64,000 nucleotides of DNA from Globodera rostochiensis (lineage: Eukaryota > Nematoda > Chromadorea > Rhabditida > Heteroderidae), in the NCBI GenBank assembly GCA_018350325.1, contig JAEVLN010000008.1, positions 2,871,794 to 2,935,793 of the forward strand, given 5' to 3'. How positions within the stretch are numbered: position 1 is the stretch's first letter; each line of letters opens with the position of its first letter. The notes below the pieces were generated by a model that saw only the letters and a list, made by a program, of their open reading frames with translations, did no database searches and was not told where the DNA came from. Made by a program: the position numbers and the translations under genes. Of the stretch, positions 26,089 through 36,455 are shown piece after piece.

Positions 26089-26570
26089 ATGGAATCGAAG
26101 AACGACCATTTGTCATTCCTCCCCAATTCCCGCACTTCCGCAATTTGCATATTTCTCTTCGTCTCCATCACTTCCGCACTTTCGTTTGGTCACCCAAATG
26201 CGACGACGGCACCACAGAAAATATTCCCAACAAATGTTTCTGATCAAAGTAAGTAAATTGAGGCCCAATAACAACAAATTGCCGTGCTTATAAATCAGGC
26301 AATTCCCCCACCCCTCGCCGTCTCCCAACCGCCGTCCGGTCCGAGCCCAACACTAACGGCACCGCTTCCACGTGCAATCAAACCAAAACGGAGGGAGGAG
26401 GCGAAGGGAGGAAAAGCATCCGTTGGACAACGACATTCATCCAATTGGTGATGATCGTGTTGATCGTCGGCATTTGCCTGTTCTGTGCATTGGACAGTGC
26501 CATGTACGGACTGATCAAATATGTGCGGACATGGAGGCCAGTCGGTGGCGGTGGCGGAGGATTAAGTTGA
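26089..26570 (+). CDS. Single-pass membrane glycoprotein, unknown family (143 residues)
   Basis: Two exons, 26089-26248 and 26299-26570, join across a GT-AG intron (codon split A|GC) into one 144-codon frame. The N-terminal MESKNDHLSFLPNSRTSAIC leads into a hydrophobic signal core ICIFLFVSITSALSF. The ectodomain of about 60 residues has four N-glycosylation sequons (NAT, NVS, NGT, NQT). A membrane helix FIQLVMIVLIVGICLFCALD and a short basic, Gly-rich tail ending RPVGGGGGGLS follow. The topology (signal, glycosylated ectodomain, one helix, short tail) is seen directly. I recognise no family. Confidence 0.65.
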
Positions 26571-26855
26571 GACGAAAAGAGGCGGCGATCTCCGGAAATG
26601 AATTGAATTGCTCAGCAGCCCCTCCCCTCCGGTGTTTGTTTTCTTTCACAATTTGAATTTGTGCAATTTGATTGTTTGCTGTCGGTCCACAACAAAAAGT
26701 ATAAAACAAATTTTACATTTTCACATGAAAAATTGGGGAAATTCGTTGTTATGAAAACGACCACTTTCTCCAAAATGTACAATAAACACGGCTGTCACAT
26801 TCACATGGGGCTAAAGTTTGTTTCCTCTTTGTCACCGTCAATTATTCCAACAAAA

Positions 26856-29800
26856 TCATTCATTTTCTTCGACTCCTTTCGTTTTCGGCATCAGACAAAT
26901 GCTCTGCAGCGACTCGAGCAGTGTTCGCACGTCGCGCAGTCGCATGTTCAAATGACATCGCTCTGCACTGAGCTTGGCGAGCTGTTCCCTGCAGAAGAGC
27001 CATTCCTGCAGACCCTCCGCCTCGCCCAGTTCCTCCGCCATTTCGGCATCAATTGCACCTTCGCGTTCCTCGAGGGCACCGCGGAGAAAGTGCAAATCGG
27101 CAAGCCTTTGAGAGGAGGGCACTGAAATGGCCTTAGGGGCCATGCCATTCACTCACTGTTCCCGAAGACATCGGACCATTCCATCGGTGCCCCGGCCCAT
27201 TGGTGCCATCCGTTCCATTTGGAAGTGAATCTTTGTCTCGAGATCGGCCATCTTCTCCATTTGAAGCAAAAGGTTGGTCAGCCGGCCGATCAGTGTCCCG
27301 TTGTGGCCTATTCGGGCGAACAGCGACTCGCGGATGTTGTCGATCTCGGCCAAGTCGCGACACAACAGCGCCCGATCCTGCTCCCGGTCGGCAATCTTTC
27401 GCGACAACGATTCAATCGACTGAATGAATCGTAACCGAAAATTCCGTTAAAAAGATAATTTACAAATTAGTCCAAGACTTTGTATTTCATTCCCGGAGGG
27501 GTCGGGAGATAAAAATTGAAAGATATGGGCGGCCTTTCCCTCCCCCCCTCTGTCCATTGCTTGTAAAAATTGTTGATCATCCCCAAAAAATGTTTTTGTT
27601 GTTGTTGTTCCTCACGTACATATAAACGTCGCCTTTCCAACTCCTGCAGTTGCTCCCCCGAGTGCTTGTCCGGGTTGTCGGCTGCGAACTGGAGACTGTT
27701 CTGCAGCGAGGTAAGCGACGGCGAGCTGCTCAGAGAGAGTGGCGGCGATTGGGCGGAGAAAGCGATCGAAAAGGGCGCCGCCTTTCGCGAGCAGTTCGTC
27801 GACGTGCCCTCCGGCGCCTCGCCGAAATTATTGTCTTCCCCCTCCCCCAATTCCTTCGCCGTTTTGTCGTCACTCCTCGACGTCGTCGTCGTTGGCGTTG
27901 TTGGCGTGTCGTCCGTTCTCTTCTCCACGGCGGGGGAGGGCGATTTGGCTTCAGAAGACGGCACGGAGGAGGCCCAACGCAAAGACTACGAAAAGAACGA
28001 ATAAAAATGTTGGGGGATACGACGGATTGGACAAATTTTGAATTTTTAATTCCGAAACTTGGCCTAAGTCCATAAATTCGTTCACCTTTCTCAGATTGTC
28101 CCCATTTTCTCGCGGTTTCTGCTGCAATTCGTCGTCGGCGGCGGCGTCCTTTTCGTTTTGCATTTCGTCCGATGGGAAGCCGCGCTTGGCCAGAAAAGAC
28201 ATCGCCAGCGAATGTTTTTTGGGTGGCAACGGCGGTGGAGTCGGCTTTAGCTGTGCAGTCGGAGGAGCGATGGCACTCATCGAACGGTGTCGGGGCGGCA
28301 CGGGCAACGGATGGACCTACGAACAGCAAAAACAAAATTGGGCAATCATTGAACGAATCAATCAATGCCATGGCAAAACGCAAATTGTGCGCAAGTCTAA
28401 TATTAGTGAGTGAACTGCTTGCTGTTGTTTTGAGCTCTTTACTTGAACGGTTGGTTTTGTGAATTGAATGTTCGCGGAAGGGTAAGAGAGTGCCGGTTGC
28501 TGTTGTTGTTGCTCGCCGAGAATGGAGCCCATCAGGGAGGAAAAAGACGACGGCATTGGCATTTTGTCGATGGACCCTCCGCCTCCTGTCCACGAGGACG
28601 AATCAGTCGGCGGCACTGATCGGTAAATGGACGACGGCTGATCCTCCGAAACGTTGGCTACTCCGATGCTCGGCGAGTCCAGTCTGACGGACAAAAATGG
28701 TAAAAAGGGGCAATGAAAGGATGCCGCAAATGCTAATTATGAAGGTCACACCTATTCATGCGATCGATCAACTGTCCCACCGACGGATTTCCTCCGCCCG
28801 CCGCCGCCGACGTCTCGTCTCTGTCCAAAATTGATTTGTATCCGTTCTCGTGGATAACACTTCGGCCGTACGACGGAGGAAGTTGCTGCTGTTGTTGTTG
28901 CGTTAAAGGCATTGAAAATCCGTTGGTCAGTGGAAATTGCTGACTTTGGTGCTGTTGTTGAGCTCTGAAAAAGGGGGGGGGGGAATGAATTCGCCGAGTT
29001 CATTGAATTTGGACTCATAAGACCGATGTTTTGTATAGTCTGTTTAGGTTTCTGTACGCGTGTCGGAATCTTAACGCTCTCTGGAGAAGGTTACCAACTT
29101 TTGACGGATTTTTCGCTGTGCCCCGGAAGGACTTCGATGGAGGAACCCTTGGTGCGGGGACGGGGAGGACGAACAGTGCTGCTGCTGCTGTTGCTGCTGC
29201 TGCTGTTGTTGTTGGTGGTGGTGGTCGAAGGAGTTCAATGACATCGATTGGAAGTTGTTGTTGGTGTTGTACTCAAACGGAAAGAAATAAAACTATTTTA
29301 AGGCAATTGCAAAGTAAACGCATTTATATGCACCAAAAATGGCAAAATAGGCATTTTTTAATTTTGCCAAAATATGCTTCGAAATTGTTAAACAATTGCA
29401 AAATCTTTGCAGTTTTTAAAATTCTTAGATGGAGCTTTAGTTAAATTTAATTTAACTAAATCAAAATGCGTTCCGAAATTAAAAAAGGTGCAAGAAAATT
29501 AGGAGAATGTGTGAAATTTTAACACGAAAAATCAACTTGAGGGGGGGGGGGGGGGGGGGCGTTGGGAGGAACCGGAAAAGATTTTTGGTGCAAAATATAA
29601 AAAGGGAGGAGAGGGAAGGAATGGTGGAAGATGGGCGAATGGAATTGGATGGACGGCGGGATGAGTTGAGGGGATTTGGAGGGTGCTTGGCTTGATTTTG
29701 CGGAAGGAACGAGAGGAATTGAGGAGAACGGGAAGGGGGGGGGAAGGGGGGGGGGAAGGGGGGGGGAGGGGGGGGGGGAATGAGTCAGCCACTTTGGGGG

Positions 29801-30981
29801 AGGGATGGAATTGAAGGGGGGGGGGGGAGGGGGGGGAGTGAATGTCCCTCGCCCCCGCTGCTGCTGCTGATGAGCACACGAGGCTGCAGATCAATAGTCG
29901 CGCCGACGGGGAGGCCGAATATTATGGTAATTGGGGAAGGACAGACGAATACGGAAGATGATGATGGAGAAGGAATATGGGGGGGGGGGGGAGGGGGGGG
30001 GGGGAGTGAATAGAAGAAAGAGGAAAGTGAAATTAGGGGAAGGGAATGGGGGGGGAGGGATTTTGGCACGCGCCAATTCTGGCCATTTGTGAGTGGGCAA
30101 AGGGAATGTTTGTCCTTAATTCATTGTGTCTCTTTAATGATGGATAGGTAAATATAATGGAATGCGTTTTGCCCCCTCCCCCGAAGGGCTGAACGGAACA
30201 GAATAATTTGGTGGGTAAATGACTCGGACGATGGGGGAGGGGGAGGGGGGGGGGGGGGGGGGGGGGGGGTGTGTGATCAATTTGAATGTTGTGGGATTTG
30301 GGGGGGGGGGGAATGATCAGTGAGTGAATGAAAATAGTGACGGTGACAATTCACAGACAGTTAAAAAAATGTTTTCTCATTATGCTAAACGGGAATTAAT
30401 TTATTCATCAAAAATCTAATGAGAATTCGTTTGATTAGGCTATAATCTAAGAATTTGTGTAGTTACTTGGCAATTTGCCGTTTGACGAATAAAATGAAAA
30501 GCGTTGGAAATGCATTTTTATTTTATTATTTTCATTTCGGATGATTGCCCCCCCCCAACGATCGACGAACGATTGGACGGAGGCGGCGAAATAATCGGAG
30601 AATGGGCGGGAAATGTTTTTATCAATCGCCCCCCCCCCCCAAACCGCCGATGAAAGAAGCGGATGCCCCCGGGGGGGGGGGGGGGGGTGACCTCCATTTA
30701 TCAATCGACCCTATCGCAAGTTCACTTTCGTTCGCCCGAGGGATGGGTGGCTTAACACATTCTTTTGGGTGGGTATTAGACAATGTCATATTTTAATTAG
30801 TGGCCACCTGTTTCTGCAAATGGTGGGCATTGTTTAGTAGAAGCAGCTGAATATTTGTCGTCCCCTCCGGCTCCGCCCGCGGCGGCGGATTCGTGCCGTT
30901 GGTGCTCCATTGTTGGAACAATTTGCGACTTGCCGCCCTATTCTTGCTGGCACTGGTCAATGTGTCGTCCTGGTAGTCCAT
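26856..30981 (-). CDS. Shroom-like protein with C-terminal ASD2 domain
   Basis: A minus gene from 30981 (MDYQDDTLTSASKNRAASRK, exon 30808-30981) through a Gln/His-rich exon (29076-29271), a Gln-rich exon (about 28750-28960, LINGxx-free, ends VGQLIDRMN), Ser-rich exons at about 28440-28680 and 28090-28310 (a PTPPPLPPKK proline run), and about 27470-27985, to the last exons at 27153-27420 and 26856-27120. The last two exons form a helical block: SLSRKIADREQDRALLCRDL, LTNLLLQMEKMADLETKIHF, LEEREGAIDAEMAEELGEAE, AKLSAERCHLNMRLRDVRTL, then LESLQS. Spacing and residues resemble the Shroom ASD2 domain, which binds Rho kinase to drive actomyosin contraction. No N-terminal PDZ domain is visible, as in some invertebrate isoforms. 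The family call rests on ASD2 alone. A G-tract-filled intron spans about 29280-30800. Confidence 0.6.
29537..30312. repeat. Dense G-homopolymer tracts inside a Shroom-like intron
   Basis: Repeated runs of 7-30 G separated by short A-containing linkers: 29541-29559, 29735-29779, 29817-29836, 29979-30003, 30047-30055, 30238-30269 and 30301-30311. The G-runs lie on plus, so the transcribed RNA of the minus-strand gene would be C-rich there. Such tracts can form G-quadruplexes and are prone to length error in assembly. Confidence 0.85.
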
Positions 30982-32342
30982 TTGGGCGAAATATTATTAT
31001 TTATTGTCGACGCAAATAAATGGAATTGGTCATAATAAATTACTTCGGAATGCCCCCCCCCGCCTATGCCAAATTCCGTCCTTATTTTGGCTTATGCCAA
31101 TTAAACGGACACAGTAACAACTTTTAATAATTGCAAAAGGATATTTAAATCAAATTAAAAATCAATTTGTAAAAGAATATTTCGCCCCATGTAAAGACAA
31201 AATCTCTCAAAGCCCCCGAGGGCATTCATTCATTTATAAATTGCAGTGAATGAGTGACGACCAAAGCAAAACAAATTGAACTCATCATCAGCAGGTGAAA
31301 AGGACAACAAACGGCGGAGGGTGGAAACGAAGTGGGGGCAGAGTGAGAGGGAGGGAGGGAGGGAGGGAGGGGGGGGGGGGGGAGAAGCCGCGGATTTGAG
31401 AGGAGAGGACAAGCCCTCGGGGGTCGGACAACGAATGGAGGGGGGGGGGTCATGTCCACCCCACAAGCCTTACACTCCCCCCCCCCCTCCCATTACCTTC
31501 TTTCTCATAATTTGAGTCCCGTCCCACCGCCAGCAGCAGCCAAAGGGACGAAGGAAAGGGTCGCGAGACAAGCGAATCGACCGATTCGTCGACCAAAGGA
31601 TTTGGTTGAAAGGCGGTGAAAATGCGATGATCCGGTGGGTGGGCTCCTTTCCTTGTCCGAGCGATGAGTCCCCCCCCCCCCCTCACTTCTCTCGGCCTCC
31701 GTCCACCCTTTTAATTCATCTCAAACCAACCAACCAACCAACCAACCACGATGTGTGTGTGTTCAGTTGCCCCTCCCATCCCCCCAATCTTCCCCCCCCC
31801 CCCACAGCCTCGCTTCTTGTCGTCCACTCGATTAGTCCCTCTTTCCCCCTCAACCAATTCATTCATTCAGCCGAACATCCCCTCCACTCCCTCCCCGTCC
31901 ACGCTGCTCAGAAAGCAACATTCCCTAAAAGACTGTCGACGATCGGATGGACGGACATTCATTTCCCGTCACAAAATTGCCCGCACCTTCACATTCAAAG
32001 AGAAAAATGAATGAATGTGAGGAATGGCGGCGACGGCGGCGGATGAGCCCAATTCTCGCGCAATGGACCAAAATACGGACATAAAAAGTGCGGAAAAAGA
32101 ACGAAAAAGGGAATTTGTTTGGTCAACTAAAAAAGGGAGGAGGGGGGAATCGATTAATTGGAAAAGGACGACGAAAAAGACGGAAGAAAACACACAAAAA
32201 GCCCAACAATTTGGAAGGGCTCCTCAAAACTTCCAACTCCGCTACTATTAACTTGAGCAAAATATCATCGGGACCTCTCAGTTTATTAAAGATCCAACCC
32301 GTCAAATAAGAAAATGCGATGATTTTGTTGCTGTTCCGTCAT
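30982..32342. other. 5' flank of the Shroom-like gene; G/C tracts, no gene supported
   Basis: It contains GGGA repeats (31348-31383), G- or C-tracts (31440-31449, 31481-31487, 31671-31681, 31794-31803), and a CCAA tandem run (31724-31747). Open frames on both strands are low-complexity. A Lys/Glu-rich frame at 32024-32251 has no motif. Confidence 0.4.
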
Positions 32343-35300
32343 TCATTGTCCTCCTCTCTCTCTGAACTCCGTCCACCACCTCTTGACCCGCTCGTCGCCA
32401 TCCGCCTTCACAATCACCATCTGAAATATTAGGAACTCATTCTGCATTCGAGATTAGCAAAGTCACGCGCTGAATAACATTGGCCAAGAAGGACCCCCCC
32501 CCCCCCACCGGGACGGAGGACGATTCGTTCCCGGCCGATTCGTTCACCCCCGATTCGTTCCCCTTTTCAACAGTTTTTTCGTTATAACTTCTTTCAAAGT
32601 TAACCAAATCAAACATTTTTAGTATTATTCGAAAGCTTAGGAGCAGGAGAAGCTATTAGCAAGCAAAAGCTAAGCCATTGGCCAAACCTCAAAAAAGTTA
32701 TGGCCAAGTATGGCCAAAAAAACGTTTTCTGGCCATAACTTTTTTGAGATTTGGCCAATCGCTTAGCTTTTGTTTTTGAAAGCTTCTACTAACTGTAAGC
32801 TTTCGAATGATATCGAAAATGATTGATTCGGTTAGCTTTGAAAGAAGTTATAACGAAAAAACTGTTGAAAAGGGGAACGAATCGGGGGTGAACGAATCGG
32901 CCGGGAACGAATCGTTTTTTTACCCCCCACCGCCTACTGCACCTTTGAGACGCTGCAGTCCCAAAGGGAAAGGCCCGCCTCTCTGGCAAAATCCCTCATG
33001 GCAACGAAATCGGCCTCTAAAATTGGGAATCAAACGAAAAGGAAAAAAGCGATCCCAGAAACTAACCCGAGTCGTAATTTGAATAGAGCGTGCCGTTATC
33101 ACTTGTAAATCGTTTTCTCTCCTGCTCCCAAAGGTAAATCTGAAAAAGTTGGAAGATTAGCGTCAAGTTCAGGGCTTCCGTCCGACGTGTAAATCATCAA
33201 TCATCGGTGAACGCGACCAAACCCCGCCGCCCACCTCCGTCCCGTTAATTGGCCGGGGCCATACAGCCCAATCAAAACGTACCTACCTGTTCGACGACAG
33301 TGTCAAAACGTACCTACCTGTTCGACGACAGTGACGGGCACCACCGGGTCGGACTGTCATCAAAAGAGAAAAGGTTCAGCAAAGAGCCAAAAAAACCAAC
33401 CGCCCGCGAGCTATTCCGTGCGTGTAGTTGTCGCATGTTTGCTGTCAGATATTGAGTTATCTGTCGAGCTGTGATACCGGTCTGTTCAAATACTATATAA
33501 TACACTTTTGTTGTTATTATTTTCTCATTGTCAGTAAATGCTATAAATCGCTAACCTGCAAGGCGCGCCTTATCGAATCACGAGAGAGTACACCTTGAAA
33601 AAGAAGGAACTGATTGAGAAAACGCATGGAAACGCTCACCGATGGCTATGTCTTGGAAGCGGTAAAGAATTTGGGTGAATGTCGACAGAATGGCCAATTG
33701 GAGGGTGGAGTTGGTGTAGGCGAACACTCTGAAAATGTTGTTGTTGGATTTTTGTTGTTGCCATAAAAGCTTCTTCGACCTGTAATTGGTCTCCACAATC
33801 AAAAAACCGTCGCCTCCGGTGCCCTTTCCTCCAGCAGTCGCCGGTGAATTTGTTGCCGGGGAATTACGCAAAACAGCGCCACCATTTTCGCCAGCCTTGT
33901 CTTCTTCGACTGAGGCGACAGCGGAAAGTTGTGCCATCAGAGGCGTGAGGAGAAACCATCTGATCAGAAGAGAAAAGGGGAAATCCATCTGATCAGAAGA
34001 GAAAAGAGGGAAACCATCTGATCAGAGAAAAGGGGGAAACCATCTGATCAGAGAAAAGGGGGAAACCATCTGATCAGAAGAGAAAAGGGGAAATCCATCT
34101 GATCAGAAGAGAAAAGAGGGAAACCATCTGATCAGAGAAAAGGGGGAAACCATCTGATCAGAGAGGGAGGGGGGAAACCATCTGATCAGAGAGGGAGGGG
34201 GGAAATGGGAGAAAGCGACACGATGTCCAATAAAAAGTATTTTTCGTAATTTTCTCTATTATTGTACTTACCCATCCTTTCGTTTTCGTATAAAGATTAG
34301 CCCCAACTCGCGCAACGTCACAACAAATGCCTGCACAATTTCGGGCCATTTCTGCTCAAGCGTCAGCGGCCGAGTCTTTGCTGTAAATAAAATGTTTCTT
34401 TACACCAATCAATTTGAAATAATCATTCTCTGTTATTATACTGACCGTCGTCGGGGCTAATGCAAAGGGTCAGTCGAAGCAAAAAGTCCAGGACCGGGAA
34501 AATGTCCTCGCCTTTGGAGGCGACGAATCGAACGTAATGAATCAAATAGGCCCAAATTTGTTCGGTACGGCCCAACAGCAAATATTGGAAGCCAATTGAA
34601 GAAATTTCGGGCTCTTTTGAGCCTTAAAATTGATAAATTTAATTCAAAAATTAATCAATACCGTATATACTGTTGTAATCCCCCAACCTCTAATAATCCC
34701 CCAACCTCTAATAATCCCCCATCTTCTGAGTAGGTTGAAAAATAATCTCCCAACCTCCAATAATCCCCCAACCTCTAATAATCCCCCACCTCATTTATCG
34801 AACCCAATTTTATCACCTTTTCCACTGGGTAAAATTTGAAAAAGTCAATCTTTAGGGGTGCAATTTTGGAGTTTATTGCATTTTTCTTAAGGAATTTTTT
34901 CGAAAAAAGTCGATTTTTAGGGGTGCATTTTTTGAAAAGTGAAAAAGTCAATCTTTAGGGGTGCAATTTTTCGAAAAAAGTCGATTTTTAGGGGTGCATT
35001 TTTGGAGGTTATTGCATTTTTCTTAAGGAATTTTTTTCGAAAAAGTCAATCTTTAGGGGTGTATTTTTTGAAAATTTGAAAAAAGTCAAATCTTTGGGGT
35101 GTCTTTTTAAAGTTTAATGCATTTTTCTTAAAGAATTTTTTCAGAAGAAAATTTTCTCCAAAATCAATTTTAGGCGTCAAATTTTTGTTTTTTATGCCAA
35201 TTTGTTTTGGTCCAAAAACTACAAATTTTGCAAAACAACAGTGGCCCCCCTAAGGTTTTTTTCGTGATAGATGATGAACATATTGCCAAAAAGGTTAAAA

Positions 35301-36252
35301 AATAATCCCCCAACCTCTAATAATCCCCCAATCGCTGAGTAGGTTTAAAAATAATCCCCCATGGGGAATTACAACAGTATATACGGTAAATTAAAACAAA
35401 AGAAATAAAAACGAACTTCCGCGCACCAATCCGATGTATTTGAAGAGTGCTTTTGTGGTTTCCGACACGCTTTTGTCCGCCGCTTCGTTGGGCAATGCCA
35501 AATAACATAAAATGCTCTCCCATCGCTCCACACTTTTGCCCATCAAATCTTTGCCGGCCGCCGCTTTACGCGACTTTTCTTCCAAAGAGTAAAATTTAAA
35601 ATCCGACAATTCCATTGGGTTGGCAAGCAAACTGGAGACGTAGTTCATGCGGAAATCGACCTGATTTATAAAAAAATTGTGATAAAATTAGTTGAAGAAA
35701 ACGGCACATTAATTTGAAAATCTCCGTCAAAATCGCCCTCCAAAATGCGGAGCCTGAACAGAAGTTGAAGCGAATTGGACATGGCCAAATGAAAGCGTTT
35801 CCGAGTCCAGGAACGCCAATCGCTGAAAGTAATGTTATATCTTTAAAAATATTTCCACTTTATAGTAGCTGAACATTGCCTGGATTTATGGAACATCAGT
35901 TGGAGCACAGATTGTTGGGCAAAGGCGGGCAAAAGGCGGAAAATAGCGATGACACACGGGCGGGACTCGAACAGTTCTGCAGGAAAATGAGGCTGAACGG
36001 ATTTCTCCCGGACAAGACGACAACCCCAAACAATAAAAGGCATTTAACCCGAAAATAAATGCTTTAAGAACGCCATTCTTAATTTTGTATTAGTGGCAGT
36101 CGCCACCCCTTTTTTGGACAGTCCCAGGACCAAAAGTAAGCCGCGGAAGTTCCAATCGAATATAAAAGCATTGACATACGTTGGACTAACTCATCGTTTA
36201 GGCTGGCCAAATAAGTTAGCAAAGGCCGTTTTGCAAATTCATTGTCCGACAT
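32343..36252 (-). CDS. GTF2H4: TFIIH subunit p52 (GTF2H4/Tfb2)
   Basis: Core TFIIH subunit that anchors and stimulates XPB in transcription initiation and nucleotide-excision repair (family knowledge). The start at 36252 opens MSDNEFAKRPLLTYLASLND; the next exon has SRPCVIAIFRLLPAFAQQSV. Later blocks in order: DWRSWTRKRFHLAMSNSLQL, VERWESILCYLALPNEAADK (about 35500), GFQYLLLGRTEQIWAYLIHY (about 34550-34610), TLRELGLIFIRKRKDG (about 34270-34325), DGFLIVETNYR (about 33780-33815), VFAYTNSTLQLAILSTFTQI (about 33665-33725), GITARQITQYLTANMRQL (about 33435-33480), IYLWEQERKRFTSDNGTLYS (about 33075-33140), DFVAMRDFAREAGLSLWDCS (about 32950-33015), and VIVKADGDERVKRWWTEF with stop at 32343-32345. All landmarks of p52 are present, so the gene looks functional despite three repeat-loaded introns. 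The intron 35823-35879 appears to use a GC donor. Confidence 0.95.
32520..32915. mobile_element. 396-bp fold-back (palindromic) element in the last GTF2H4 intron
   Basis: The left arm ACGATTCGTTCCCGGCCGAT at 32520 is the exact reverse complement of sequence ending at 32915, and identity holds for more than 80 bp (through GTTATAACTTCTTTCAAAG). The inner halves stay complementary with mismatches to a small loop near 32715, so nearly the whole element can fold into one hairpin. The arms contain three GATTCGTTC words. CCCCCACCG occurs just outside on both sides (about 32502-32510 and 32923-32931), possibly an insertion-site duplication, although short extra sequence lies between it and the arms. 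No ORF. Confidence 0.85.
33273..33334. repeat. 31-bp tandem duplication across a 5' splice site of GTF2H4
   Basis: CAAAACGTACCTACCTGTTC GACGACAGTG occurs twice in tandem, 31 bp apart. On minus each copy reads as the last codons of an exon (VVEQ) plus a GTAGGTACG donor. Use of the downstream donor would read into an in-frame TGA five codons later. Confidence 0.85.
33951..34203. repeat. Minisatellite with nine CATCTGATCAG units in a GTF2H4 intron
   Basis: Nine units of 26-31 bp of the form GAAACCATCTGATCAGAGAA plus AAGGGG. On minus each unit reads as a pyrimidine tract plus CTGATCAG followed by ATGGTTTCC, a complete-looking 3' splice site. The unit nearest the exon (about 33958-33970) provides the acceptor used before WFLLTPLMAQLSAVAS. 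Confidence 0.9.
34661..35386. mobile_element. 726-bp Tc1/mariner-like non-autonomous element in a GTF2H4 intron
   Basis: Terminal inverted repeats CCGTATATACTGTTGTAAT followed by (C/T)CCCC occur at 34661 and as reverse complement ending 35386. Both ends abut TA (34659-34660 and 35387-35388), the Tc1/mariner target. The interior is made of repeated words AATAATCCCCCAACCTCT (about seven times in total) and of several copies of a 60-75 bp unit around AAGTCGATTTTTAGGGGTGC. No transposase ORF. It lies between the GFQYLLL exon and the upstream VERWESILCY exon and leaves their splice sites intact. Confidence 0.85.
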
Positions 36253-36455
36253 TTGATTAAAACGACGTAAAAATTTAAAATTAATGAAAAGCCGGCAAAA
36301 AAAGAAATGCAAATAAATTCAGACTAAAAACAGAGTAATTCAGTAAACGCGACAGACTTGTATCAGATTTCTTATCCGACAAAAAAACACACTAGTTAAT
36401 TAAATTTACATATTTGCGAAATTTTGTGAGAAAAATCATTGAACATCCGTCCAAA

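Noticed and set aside
29532..30069. Pro-rich frames on minus across the G-tracts
   Set aside because: Homopolymer translation inside an intron of the Shroom-like gene; no splice or start support.
32024..32251. Lys/Glu-rich frame on plus (MAATAADEPNSRAMDQNTD start)
   Set aside because: No conserved feature, located between divergent regions with purine-rich sequence that naturally gives charged residues.
33951..34203. CRISPR-like regular repeat
   Set aside because: The units are contiguous variants without unique spacers and lie in an intron of a eukaryotic gene; it is a minisatellite.
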